Source: Firmicutes bacterium UBA2530
Lineage (GTDB): Bacteria > Bacillota > Clostridia > Tissierellales > Sedimentibacteraceae
NCBI GenBank assembly: GCA_002340985.1
Contig: DDNC01000021.1
Coordinates: forward strand, 81,339-93,963
DNA length: 12,625 nt
Direction of reading: 5' to 3'
The notes beneath the pieces were generated by a model. That model was not told the DNA's origin, did not search any database, and was given only the letters and a program-made list of their open reading frames with translations. Shown here one piece after another: positions 1 to 6,491 of the stretch; positions within the stretch are counted from its first letter, which is position 1, and the number at the start of each line of letters is the position of its first letter. The position numbers and the translations under genes were made by a program.

Positions 1-1077
1 CCCGCCGGTCTTTCGGCGGCTATTGAAGCACGACGGGCAGGTGTGGATGTCTTGCTCATAGATGAAAATGCGCGTCCCGGCGGTCAGCTTTTCAAGCAGA
101 TACACAAATTTTTCGGGTCAAGAGCCCATAAGGCCGGAATTCGCGGTATGAATATAGGTACCGAGCTGCTGCGGGAAAGTGAAAATCTCGGCATAAACAC
201 ATGGCTCAACGGAGAAGTGTGCGGCATAGAGGACGGTCATAATCTCTGGGTTGTACTCAACAGAAACAAAAGCGAAATAGTAAAGGCGAAAAAGATAATC
301 CTTGCAACCGGTGCAACAGAAAATGCCGTGGCATTTCCGGGCTGGGACCTTCCCGGCGTAATGGGAGCAGGGGCGGCACAGACAATGATTAATGTAAACA
401 GGGTTTTGCCAGGCAGGAAGGTTGTTATGCTGGGCTCAGGCAATGTGGGAGTAATTGTTGCGTACCAGCTTTTGCAGGCAGGTGCGGAAGTCGCCGCAAT
501 CCTGGAGGCGGCACCTAAATTAGGCGGCTACGGTGTGCATACTGCAAAGGTGTCTCGAGCTGGAGTGCCGTTCTACGTTTCGCATACCATAAAGCGCGCT
601 TTCGGAACTGAGCATGTTGAGGCAGTCGAGATTGTTGAACTTGATTCAGGCTTTAAACAGATACCCGGAACAGAACGTATTTTGGAAGCAGATACTGTAT
701 GCCTTGCCACCGGGTTGACACCCCTTACGGAGCTGGCATGGCTTGCGGGATGTAAATTCAATTTTGTTCCTGCAATGGGCGGTCATATTCCGGTTCATGA
801 TGATAAAATGCATTCAACTCAGGCTGATATATTCATTGCAGGTGATATTTCAGGAATAGAAGAAGCAAGTACAGCCATGGAGGAAGGAAGACTTGCCGGA
901 ATAAACGTTGCAGCTGAACTCGGTTATATTACAGAGGATGAAGCAGTTGCGCGTTCCATGGAAATCTGGGAAAACCTGAATGTGCTGAGAAGTGGTTATT
1001 TCGGACAGAAGCGCCGGGATGCCAAGGATTCAATGCTGCAGAAGGGAAAAGAGGTGATTAAATGGAATATTCATTGA
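1..1077 (+). CDS. FAD/NAD(P)-dependent oxidoreductase, 5'-truncated (HcnB/OoxA/proline dehydrogenase-like)
   Basis: The open frame runs in from base 1, so the gene starts upstream. The GTG at 43 is only an internal codon. The first residues read PAGLSAAIEARRAG, the tail of a GxGxxG FAD-binding fold, followed by the conserved LLIDENARPGGQ. Further on are ATGATE, a second dinucleotide fold (GSGNVGVIVAYQL, around base 430), LATGLTPLTELAWLAGC, and the C-terminal FAD motif IFIAGDISGIEEAS with AMEEGRLAGI. This architecture is that of the alpha or B subunits of hydrogen cyanide synthase, opine oxidase and proline/hydroxyproline dehydrogenase complexes, which move electrons from an amine substrate to iron-sulfur partners. 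About 358 residues are present; roughly 10-15 N-terminal residues are missing. It overlaps the ferredoxin-like gene by 16 bases, which suggests coupled translation and a shared complex. GC content looks higher than in the rest of the window. The substrate cannot be told. Confidence 0.9.
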   Translation, partial: PAGLSAAIEARRAGVDVLLIDENARPGGQLFKQIHKFFGSRAHKAGIRGMNIGTELLRESENLGINTWLNGEVCGIEDGHNLWVVLNRNKSEIVKAKKIILATGATENAVAFPGWDLPGVMGAGAAQTMINVNRVLPGRKVVMLGSGNVGVIVAYQLLQAGAEVAAILEAAPKLGGYGVHTAKVSRAGVPFYVSHTIKRAFGTEHVEAVEIVELDSGFKQIPGTERILEADTVCLATGLTPLTELAWLAGCKFNFVPAMGGHIPVHDDKMHSTQADIFIAGDISGIEEASTAMEEGRLAGINVAAELGYITEDEAVARSMEIWENLNVLRSGYFGQKRRDAKDSMLQKGKEVIKWNIH

Positions 1078-1565
1078 AAACCACGGGTGCTCCTACACTT
1101 GAGGAATTGCATAAATCCCCTGCGTTTCCGTCTCGTGACCAGCTTTGCAAAGGACCCGTTGTTATAATTGAATGTATTGAAGAGATACCCTGCAACCCCT
1201 GTGAGGCTTCATGCCCGAAGGGAGCAATCACAATAGGAGAATCAATTACAAATTTACCTGAAATTGATTTTGAAAAATGTATTGCCTGCGGCATGTGCAT
1301 TGCGGCGTGCCCCGGACTGGCAATTTATATAAAGGACTATACTTACAGTGATACAAATGCTTTGCTTTCGTTTCCGTACGAATACTATCCGCTTCCCAAT
1401 GCAGGAGATATTGTTGAAGCCGTTGACAGGCACGGAAAATCTGTGTGCAATGCCAGGGTCGTTAAGGTACAAAACCCAAAGGTCAACGATCATACGGCAG
1501 TTGTTACGATTGAATATCCTAAGGAGTATTTTGAAGAGGCTGTAAGTATGAAGAGAATATTCTGA
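1062..1565 (+). CDS. Two-cluster [4Fe-4S] ferredoxin-like electron-transfer subunit
   Basis: A 167-residue protein with two iron-sulfur motifs. The first is C38-x5-C44-x2-C47-x3-C51-P, a spaced variant. The second is the canonical C73-x2-C76-x2-C79-x3-C83-P. Further cysteines are at 29 and 129. The N-terminal 30 residues and the C-terminal half (about 90-167) carry no cluster motif and look like a family-specific extension, so it is longer than a simple 60-residue clostridial ferredoxin. The start at 1062 is set by GAGGTGAT at 1051-1058 and overlaps the oxidoreductase stop. Together the two genes look like subunits of an anaerobic amino-acid or amine dehydrogenase that feeds electrons into the ferredoxin pool. 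The remaining catalytic subunit, often a DadA-like flavoprotein, would lie upstream outside the window. It is the last gene of its operon, since a terminator follows at 1592. Confidence 0.88.
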   Translation: MEYSLKTTGAPTLEELHKSPAFPSRDQLCKGPVVIIECIEEIPCNPCEASCPKGAITIGESITNLPEIDFEKCIACGMCIAACPGLAIYIKDYTYSDTNALLSFPYEYYPLPNAGDIVEAVDRHGKSVCNARVVKVQNPKVNDHTAVVTIEYPKEYFEEAVSMKRIF

Positions 1566-1591
1566 TGAATTATTTAATATGACAGATTTAT

Positions 1592-1616
1592 AGGGCACCG
1601 TTTCGGAGCCCTTTTT
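1592..1616 (+). terminator. Rho-independent terminator after the oxidoreductase/ferredoxin operon
   Basis: AGGGC and CCG pair with CGG and GCCCT, with one A-A mismatch, around a TTT loop. A run of five T follows. It lies 27 bases after the stop codon. Confidence 0.85.
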
Positions 1617-1625
1617 AATTATCAG

Positions 1626-1652
1626 TTGATAAATTTTATAACAGGCTATAAT
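1626..1652 (+). promoter_or_regulatory. Candidate sigma-A promoter for the flavin reductase gene
   Basis: TTGATA (1626-1631) and TATAAT (1647-1652) have a short 15-base spacer. A second TATAAT at 1652-1657 would give a 20-base spacer. The site lies between the upstream terminator and the AGGAGG of the next gene, where a promoter is expected. Spacing is not ideal. Confidence 0.5.
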
Positions 1653-1688
1653 ATAATATATAAGGAAAATTAAAAATAGGAGGCTATA

Positions 1689-2186
1689 ATGGAATTTAAT
1701 TTTTTTGAAGGTTCTACTGATTTTATAAACAATTTAAGAAAAGGCAATGCGCTATTAATTACTAAAAGTGATGACAAGGTTAATGCCATGCAGATTGGAT
1801 GGGGTTACATGGGTTATATGTGGAGAAAACCTTCTATTGTAGTGGCAGTGCGTCATTCAAGATATTCATATGAACTGCTTAGAAATTCCGAAGCATTTGT
1901 AGTAAGCATGCCGGTAAACGATGAATTAAAAGAGGCTGTAAAAATATGCGGTTCAAATTCCGGCAGGGATGTGAACAAAATCGAAAAGTGCGGTTTTGTA
2001 ACGGAAAAAGGGAAGATTATTGATGTACCTTACATTAAAGGATGCCTTAATTACGAATGCAGAATAATGTACAAACAGACAATAGATTCTGAGCTCATTG
2101 ACGAAGAATTGCATAATTTAAGTTATAAAGACAATGATTATCATGTGATGTTTTACGGTGAGATTGTTGCAGTGCATAATAATTAA
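1689..2186 (+). CDS. Flavin reductase-like domain protein (FMN-binding split barrel)
   Basis: A 165-residue protein with the flavin-reductase-like layout. It shows NAMQIGWGYMGYMWRKP at about 32-48, where the family has N-x-M/x-x-x-W-G plus a proline, then VRHSRYSYELL at 54-64, FVVSMP at 70-75, GSNSGRDVNK at 88-97, and a closing GEIVAV strand. In related proteins this fold binds FMN and either reduces flavin for a partner or passes electrons to a metal centre. The start is fixed by AGGAGG seven bases upstream. It opens a three-gene run with the DUF5714 and cyclophilin genes, with 63 bases to the next gene and no terminator between. I see nothing that identifies its electron donor or partner. 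It could be a free-standing NAD(P)H:FMN reductase or simply an FMN-storing redox protein. Confidence 0.85.
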   Translation: MEFNFFEGSTDFINNLRKGNALLITKSDDKVNAMQIGWGYMGYMWRKPSIVVAVRHSRYSYELLRNSEAFVVSMPVNDELKEAVKICGSNSGRDVNKIEKCGFVTEKGKIIDVPYIKGCLNYECRIMYKQTIDSELIDEELHNLSYKDNDYHVMFYGEIVAVHNN

Positions 2187-2249
2187 GTAAACGAAGGCCG
2201 AGAGTTCATCAGAAAATAGTGACTAAATCAATACCTAAGGGAGGGCAAG

Positions 2250-2966
2250 ATGGAAAATAATATAAAACATACATACGATTGCATGATTTGTGGAAATGTA
2301 TTGGAATATTCTGAAGATTACAGCAAGGTGGAGTGTATGTATTGTCATGGAGAGTTTCAGTCTAATGTGAGATGTAAAGAAGGACACTATATATGTGATG
2401 CTTGTCATTCCCTTGATGGATATGAATTAATAGATAAATACTGCAGGGAGACTGATAAAACCAATCCTATTGAAATGGCAATAGAGCTCATGAAAAGCAA
2501 CAAAATAAATATGCATGGCCCCGAGCATCATTTCCTTGCCCCTGCAGTGCTTCTGACATCGTATTATAATATTAAAGGGGATAGACAGTCTAAAATAAAA
2601 AAGCTTGAGATTGCTAAGACGAGAGCAAGGGATGTAAAGGGAGGAATATGTGGGTTTTACGGCAATTGTGGGGCAGCTGTAGGTACCGGTATTTATATAA
2701 GCGTAATAACAGAAGCCACTCCTTTAACAAAGGAAAATTGGGGACTGGCTAATCTGATGACGGGCACAGCCTTAATAGAGCTTTCGAAGACAGGCGGCCC
2801 CAGGTGTTGTAAAAGGAACTTATTCACTTCCATCAGAGAAGCAGCAAAGCTTACAGAAGAAAATTTGGGTGTAAGGCTATATGATTATGAAGGACACAGA
2901 CCTGTATGTATCTTTAAATCCAAGAACAGAGAATGCCTGAAATCGGACTGCCCGTATTTTAAATAA
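2250..2966 (+). CDS. DUF5714 family Cys-rich protein of unknown function
   Basis: A 238-residue soluble protein with 15 cysteines. The N-terminus has zinc-ribbon-like pairs, C11-x2-C14 and C29-x2-C32, then C42 and C49-x2-C52. The middle holds a histidine-rich segment MHGPEHHFLAPAVLL (88-102), GGICGFYGNCGAAVGTGI (131-148), GGPRCCKR (182-189), and a final C229-x4-C234. The pattern fits the DUF5714 family found in clostridia and methanogens, which has no settled function as far as I know. The conserved Cys and His imply binding of zinc or an iron-sulfur cluster (inference). The start follows GGGAGGG with good spacing. It sits 31 bases upstream of the cyclophilin gene and is probably cotranscribed with it and with the flavin reductase gene. 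No signal peptide or membrane segment is visible. Confidence 0.8.
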   Translation: MENNIKHTYDCMICGNVLEYSEDYSKVECMYCHGEFQSNVRCKEGHYICDACHSLDGYELIDKYCRETDKTNPIEMAIELMKSNKINMHGPEHHFLAPAVLLTSYYNIKGDRQSKIKKLEIAKTRARDVKGGICGFYGNCGAAVGTGIYISVITEATPLTKENWGLANLMTGTALIELSKTGGPRCCKRNLFTSIREAAKLTEENLGVRLYDYEGHRPVCIFKSKNRECLKSDCPYFK

Positions 2967-2997
2967 CCAAAATGGATAGATAATGAAGGAGAAGTAA

Positions 2998-3639
2998 ATG
3001 ATAAAAAAATTTATGCTTTTATTGATAGTCAGTATCTCAATGCTTGCATTGTATGGATGCAGTGTTGATGGCAAAAATAATGAAAGTAACAAAAATAATG
3101 AGAATAATGAGAATGAAAAGGAAGCAGATAAAGAGGCCTTTAAAGGCAGCCACAAGGTAGTGATTGAGGTGGAAAACTACGGTTCCATCTATGTTGAGTT
3201 GGATGAAACAAATGCTCCAATTACAGTTAATAACTTTATAAAATTAGCCAAGGAAGGCTTTTACGACGGCTTGACATTCCACAGAATTATTTCGGGATTT
3301 ATGATTCAAGGTGGAGATCCATTGGGAAATGGAACCGGCGGCTCTGATGTTAAAATTAAAGGAGAATTTGCAGATAACGGAGTAGATAATAAATTGTCTC
3401 ACACAAGGGGAGCCATATCCATGGCACGGTCTTTAAATCTTGACAGCGCAAGCTCTCAGTTTTTCATTGTTCATGAAGACAGTGTGTTTTTAGACAGTCA
3501 ATATGCTGCCTTTGGATATGTAACTGAAGGCATGGAGGTAGTTGATAAAATCTGTGCGGATATAAAGGTAGAAGACTCAAACGGCACAGTTAAACCGGAA
3601 AATCAGCCGAAAATAAAATTTGTTAAAGTAATGGAGTAA
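2998..3639 (+). CDS. Cyclophilin-type peptidyl-prolyl cis-trans isomerase, lipoprotein
   Basis: A 213-residue protein starting with a type II signal peptide: MIKKF, a hydrophobic stretch and the lipobox LYGC, with lipidation at Cys21. A charged linker rich in Asn and Glu (about 25-48) separates the anchor from the cyclophilin domain (about 52-212). Catalytic-site signatures are FHRIISGFMIQGGDP (94-108, including Arg96 and Gln104), GAISMAR (138-144), ASSQFFI (151-157) and FLDSQYAAFG (164-173). Phe164 replaces the Trp of human cyclophilin A, as is common in bacterial enzymes. It should assist folding of secreted proteins on the outer face of the membrane. The start follows AAGGAG. It is last in the three-gene run and is followed by a strong terminator. 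Confidence 0.93.
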   Translation: MIKKFMLLLIVSISMLALYGCSVDGKNNESNKNNENNENEKEADKEAFKGSHKVVIEVENYGSIYVELDETNAPITVNNFIKLAKEGFYDGLTFHRIISGFMIQGGDPLGNGTGGSDVKIKGEFADNGVDNKLSHTRGAISMARSLNLDSASSQFFIVHEDSVFLDSQYAAFGYVTEGMEVVDKICADIKVEDSNGTVKPENQPKIKFVKVME

Positions 3640-3675
3640 ATGATACTGTTCATAATGAAATGCAGAGGTATTGCT

Positions 3676-3717
3676 GGCATCTCTATACCCCGATATGGGG
3701 GGTAGGAGATGCCTTTT
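3676..3717 (+). terminator. Rho-independent terminator after the cyclophilin gene
   Basis: GGCATCTC (3676-3683) pairs with GAGATGCC (3706-3713), and an inner TACCCC pairs with GGGGTA. TTTT follows. It lies between convergent genes, but the T-run on only one side suggests it serves the plus strand. Confidence 0.85.
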
Positions 3718-3739
3718 GAATGAGGGATATATGGATATT

Positions 3740-4285
3740 TCATCTGACCGTACTGCAATAGAGCAGGCATTCTGTCATCATATCTGCCATTAACATAGCT
3801 TCTGCTTCAAAGTTATCATAAGTGCGTATGCTCTCTTCATAGTCACCGTTAATCATTTCAGAGGCCATTTTTTTAGCCAAGTCCAGATGCCTGTAAAGCA
3901 TGGTTTTCCATTCATCATAATTGCAGCATGGCTTTGCTGAGGATAGTAGAGCGGATATTCTATTGGCGTTTTCATATAACTGTTTATTTATTTTTTCAGC
4001 TTCTTCGGTGTTATTGGACATTGTGGCTCGCACAAGAGCAGTTGCAAGGTTTAAGTGCTCAGTCAGCAGGTCTCCGAAGGAAAATGCAGTTTGCCACCCT
4101 ACAAAGTTGCTTAAGAAATAGGCGAAATCCACAGGATTTCTAAGAAGTCTTTGTAATACTTCCTTTTCATCTGGATTTTTAAAAATAATGGAAGTAAAGG
4201 CCATTCTGGTCCATTCGCTATGCTGCATCCATAGCATTCGTATACTATTTGAGATATAACGGTGTAACCCTTCTGTATTATTCAT
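3740..4285 (-). CDS. Conserved helical protein of unknown function with an internal repeat
   Basis: A 181-residue, apparently all-alpha protein without signal peptide or membrane segment. Recognisable features are LWMQHSEWTR (18-27), RLLRNPVDFAYFL (46-58), LLTEHLNLA (73-81), a YENANRIS segment and LYRHLDLA (130-137). Residues of about 73-116 and 129-172 can be laid over each other (LLTEHLNLA... against MLYRHLDLA...), suggesting a duplicated two-helix unit with His77 and His133 at matching positions; His22 sits in a related WMQH context. Similar proteins occur in Bacilli and Clostridia. From memory some are labelled acetylglutamate kinase, but I see no kinase motif here. A His/Glu-rich bundle could bind metal or heme, which is conjecture. 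AAGGAG lies seven bases before the ATG on the minus strand. It is monocistronic and divergent from the hydrogenase genes. Confidence 0.8.
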   Translation of the reverse strand: MNNTEGLHRYISNSIRMLWMQHSEWTRMAFTSIIFKNPDEKEVLQRLLRNPVDFAYFLSNFVGWQTAFSFGDLLTEHLNLATALVRATMSNNTEEAEKINKQLYENANRISALLSSAKPCCNYDEWKTMLYRHLDLAKKMASEMINGDYEESIRTYDNFEAEAMLMADMMTECLLYCSTVR

Positions 4286-4314
4286 CTTTCTACTCCTTGC
4301 TATTTTTATTTCAA

Positions 4315-4344
4315 TTTATATAATCTGTTACATATACCGTCCAA
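4315..4344 (-). promoter_or_regulatory. Candidate sigma-A promoter for the minus-strand helical protein gene
   Basis: Read on the minus strand, TTGGAC (4339-4344) and TATAAA (4315-4320) are 18 bases apart, about 30 bases before the start codon. An overlapping TATATA would give a 16-base spacer. Confidence 0.6.
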
Positions 4345-4353
4345 CAGTACTTA

Positions 4354-4383
4354 TATTAGTATATTTTATGAAATATACTAATA
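4354..4383. repeat. Perfect 13-bp inverted repeat, likely operator
   Basis: TATTAGTATATTT and its exact reverse complement flank the four bases TATG. The repeat lies just upstream of the -35 element of the minus-strand promoter. The nine-base TATATTAGT overlapping its left arm (4352-4360) recurs at 4418-4426. No T-run suits it as a terminator, so a binding site for a dimeric regulator is the simplest reading. Confidence 0.65.
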
Positions 4384-4475
4384 AGTGTTAACATTAATTG
4401 GTAAAGCATGACAAGCATATATTAGTCAAACTTTCTGTATATTCCAATGTTTTATCATAAGCTGCAGATATCTTA

Positions 4476-4493
4476 TTGTGAAAAAGAGGACAA
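4476..4493. promoter_or_regulatory. Possible Rex-like operator upstream of the hydrogenase genes
   Basis: TTGTGAAAAAGAGGACAA resembles the 18-base Rex consensus TTGTTAANNNNTTAACAA: 6 of 7 in the left arm, 4 of 7 in the right. It lies about 27 bases upstream of the proposed -35. Flanking TTATTG/CAATAA copies (4473-4510) add further inverted half-sites. Rex, a sensor of the NADH/NAD+ ratio, is known to repress hydrogenase genes in clostridia, but the right arm is weak. Confidence 0.3.
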
Positions 4494-4519
4494 TAATATT
4501 CATGTTATTGATTTTTTTA

Positions 4520-4548
4520 TGGAAATGTGAACTACGATATTATATAAT
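4520..4548 (+). promoter_or_regulatory. Candidate sigma-A promoter for the NuoE-like/hydrogenase operon
   Basis: TGGAAA (4520-4525, 4 of 6 to consensus) and a perfect TATAAT (4543-4548) have a 17-base spacer. The leader to the ATG at 4582 would be about 25 bases. Confidence 0.6.
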
Positions 4549-4581
4549 GTAAATAAATGACTGAAAATGAGGAGGAGTATG

Positions 4582-4851
4582 ATGAAGGTAAAGGTCTGTG
4601 TGGGTTCGAGCTGTGCGCTGCTGGGTTCAATGAGTATTTTAGACCAATTGGATGACTTAAAGGATATTATAAGTGAGGATTCAGAAAGTTATAATGATGA
4701 AGAGCTGGAAATAGAAGCAATCAAATGCTTGGGATATTGCAAGGAGACAGATGCAAATGTGGCACCGGTGGTTGTTATCGACGGTGAGCCTATGTATAAT
4801 GCCACAAGTCAGACTGTAATGGAGAAAATTGTAAACAAGATAAGAAAGTGA
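4582..4851 (+). CDS. NuoE-like thioredoxin-fold [2Fe-2S] ferredoxin
   Basis: An 89-residue protein starting MKVKVCVGSSC. I place the start at the ATG at 4582 because AGGAGG at 4570-4575 then has a six-base spacing; the upstream ATG at 4567 would put the ribosome binding site inside the gene. Four cysteines (6, 11, 49, 53) follow the C-x4-C ... C-x3-C pattern of the NuoE/HoxE/HydC [2Fe-2S] domain, with LGYC, APVVVIDGEPMYN and a final helix. It lacks the N-terminal helical part of full-length NuoE (about 160 residues). Such domains relay electrons between an NAD(P)H-oxidising flavoprotein and a hydrogenase. No NuoF-like partner is present in the window. The hydrogenase gene follows after 22 bases, so the two almost certainly form an operon and probably a complex. 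Confidence 0.88.
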   Translation: MKVKVCVGSSCALLGSMSILDQLDDLKDIISEDSESYNDEELEIEAIKCLGYCKETDANVAPVVVIDGEPMYNATSQTVMEKIVNKIRK

Positions 4852-4873
4852 CAGAAGGAGCCTGGAGGTAATC

Positions 4874-6388
4874 ATGAAGGAAAGTTATGTTGATCTCATA
4901 CGCATAAGGAGACAGGTATTTACAAAGGTTGCAAAGATGGCCTATGATGGTGCGGATTTAAGTGAATTGGAGAAATCTTCATTTGAAATTTTACCGGGGG
5001 AGGTTGCCACATACAGAGACAGTGTGTTCAGAGAGCGGGCTATAGTAGATGAGCGACTGAGGCTCACGATGGGATTGAATGCCAGAAGGCCCACAGAGTA
5101 CCACCGTGTAACCGACGGCATATCTGAAATGGATGTGGATAAAGCTCAATTAGTGGAGCCCCTTATAAACGTCATTACCTTTGCCTGTGAGGCATGTCCC
5201 ACAAAGGCATTGTTTGTAACCGACAACTGCAGGAAGTGCCTCGCTCATCCATGTACAAATGTATGTCCTACGAATGCCGTTTCAATAGGCAAGAGCAGGG
5301 CGATAATCGATCAGGATAAATGCATAAAATGCGGAAGATGCAAGGAAACATGTCCATACAAAGCTATTGTGCAGTATGACAGGCCATGTGCTGCTGCATG
5401 CGGAGTCAATGCAATAGACAGCGACTACCTGGGAAGAGCTCAGATAAACATGGACAGATGTGTGTCCTGCGGTAATTGTATAATTCAGTGCCCATACGGA
5501 GCCATTTCGGACAAGTCGCAGATATACCAGCTTATTAAAGCGCTGAAAGCAAATAATCATATGTATGCAATAATAGCTCCGTCATTTTTGGGGCAGTTTG
5601 GACCATTGGCTTCTCCGGTACAGATATTTGAGGGAATAAAGCAGCTTGGCTTCGAGGATGTTGTGGAAGTGAGCCTTGGTGCGGATATTACAACACTCAG
5701 AGAAGCAAAAGAGTTTCTTGAAAGAGTACCCGGAGAAATACCGTATATGGGAACCAGCTGCTGCAATTCATGGACTATAATGGTACAAAAATTATTTCCC
5801 GACCAATACGACTACATATCAGATTCTGCTTCACCCATGGTGGAAACTGCAAAATATATAAAGAAAAAGGACCCCGATGCGAGGATAACATTTATCGGGC
5901 CCTGCATTTCAAAGAAAATAGAGGCATTGAGAGAAGATGTCAAGGATTATGTGCACTTTGTAATAACATTTGAGGAACTCATGGGTATGTTTGTTGCCAA
6001 GGGAATAGAGCTATCGGAAATTGAGGTGTCCAAGGAAATACAGGATGCATCCTCGCTGGGACGAGGCTATGCCATAGCCGGAGGTGTTGCAGAGGCCGTG
6101 AAAAGAACTGCTCTGGTAATGGAACCATCAAAGGAAATCAATGTGGAGGGAGTATCCACCCTGCATGAATGTGTAAAACTCATGAGGGTTGCCAAGGCAG
6201 GGAAAAAGAACGGATACCTTCTTGAAGGAATGGCGTGCTCCGGAGGATGTATTGCAGGTCCGGGAACACTGGCTTCATTCAACAGAGTAAGGAAGGCTGT
6301 AACAGAATTTAAAAATCAGGCAGCTTGCGAATCTCCGCTGGATAACGAAATTATAGATGAAAATTTAAGAACGGGCAATGCCCATTAG
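4874..6388 (+). CDS. [FeFe] hydrogenase, group B-like, multi-cluster
   Basis: A 504-residue protein. An N-terminal helical part (1-100) precedes an iron-sulfur region with C105/C108, C119-x2-C122-x4-C127-x3-C131, C150-x2-C153-x2-C156-x3-C160, C172-x3-C176 and C196-x2-C199-x2-C202-x3-C206, enough for at least two, and perhaps three or four, [4Fe-4S] clusters. The H-cluster domain (about 230-480) has L1 TSCCNSW (294-300), L2 GPCISKKIE (342-350) and L3 EGMACSGGC (451-459). All four cluster ligands (Cys297, Cys344, Cys455, Cys459), the proton-relay Cys296 and Lys347 are present. L1 lacks the usual proline, L2 has Gly where group A has Met, and L3 has Ser for Pro. No PAS or small-subunit tail is seen, so it is shorter than sensory hydrogenases. 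It probably reduces protons or oxidises H2 in the cytosol. The maturation genes hydE, hydF and hydG are not in the window. GGAGGT precedes the ATG. Confidence 0.88.
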   Translation: MKESYVDLIRIRRQVFTKVAKMAYDGADLSELEKSSFEILPGEVATYRDSVFRERAIVDERLRLTMGLNARRPTEYHRVTDGISEMDVDKAQLVEPLINVITFACEACPTKALFVTDNCRKCLAHPCTNVCPTNAVSIGKSRAIIDQDKCIKCGRCKETCPYKAIVQYDRPCAAACGVNAIDSDYLGRAQINMDRCVSCGNCIIQCPYGAISDKSQIYQLIKALKANNHMYAIIAPSFLGQFGPLASPVQIFEGIKQLGFEDVVEVSLGADITTLREAKEFLERVPGEIPYMGTSCCNSWTIMVQKLFPDQYDYISDSASPMVETAKYIKKKDPDARITFIGPCISKKIEALREDVKDYVHFVITFEELMGMFVAKGIELSEIEVSKEIQDASSLGRGYAIAGGVAEAVKRTALVMEPSKEINVEGVSTLHECVKLMRVAKAGKKNGYLLEGMACSGGCIAGPGTLASFNRVRKAVTEFKNQAACESPLDNEIIDENLRTGNAH

Positions 6389-6398
6389 AAGAATAAAC

Positions 6399-6439
6399 GC
6401 CCTGTTTCACATCCTTAAGGATGAAGCAGGGCATTTTTT
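6399..6439 (+). terminator. Rho-independent terminator after the hydrogenase
   Basis: GCCCTG (6399-6404) pairs with CAGGGC (6427-6432), and an inner CATCC pairs with GGATG around TTAA. A run of six T follows at 6434-6439. Confidence 0.92.
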
Positions 6440-6462
6440 GTGCCTAAATATAGAATAAGTAT

Positions 6463-6491
6463 TTGTAAAACGTTTACCTTTACGATATAAT
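6463..6491 (+). promoter_or_regulatory. Sigma-A promoter of the sensor kinase operon with a cre-like inverted repeat
   Basis: TTGTAA (6463-6468) and TATAAT (6486-6491) are 17 bases apart. GTAAA-ACG-TTTAC (6465-6477) overlaps the -35 and spacer and resembles a CcpA/LacI-family operator core (AAACGTTT), though it departs from the full cre consensus. The leader also contains the 12-base perfect palindrome CATCCATGGATG at 6504-6515. Confidence 0.65.

Noticed and set aside
1254..1598. Minus-strand 114-codon open frame opposite the ferredoxin-like gene
   Set aside because: The plus strand carries two full iron-sulfur motifs; the antisense frame has no recognisable motif.
3676..3717. Bidirectional terminator for the convergent genes
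   Set aside because: The stem is shared, but no T-run follows it on the minus strand.
4567..4581. Upstream ATG that would add five residues to the NuoE-like protein
   Set aside because: The AGGAGG ribosome binding site (4570-4575) falls inside that extension; the ATG at 4582 has ideal spacing.
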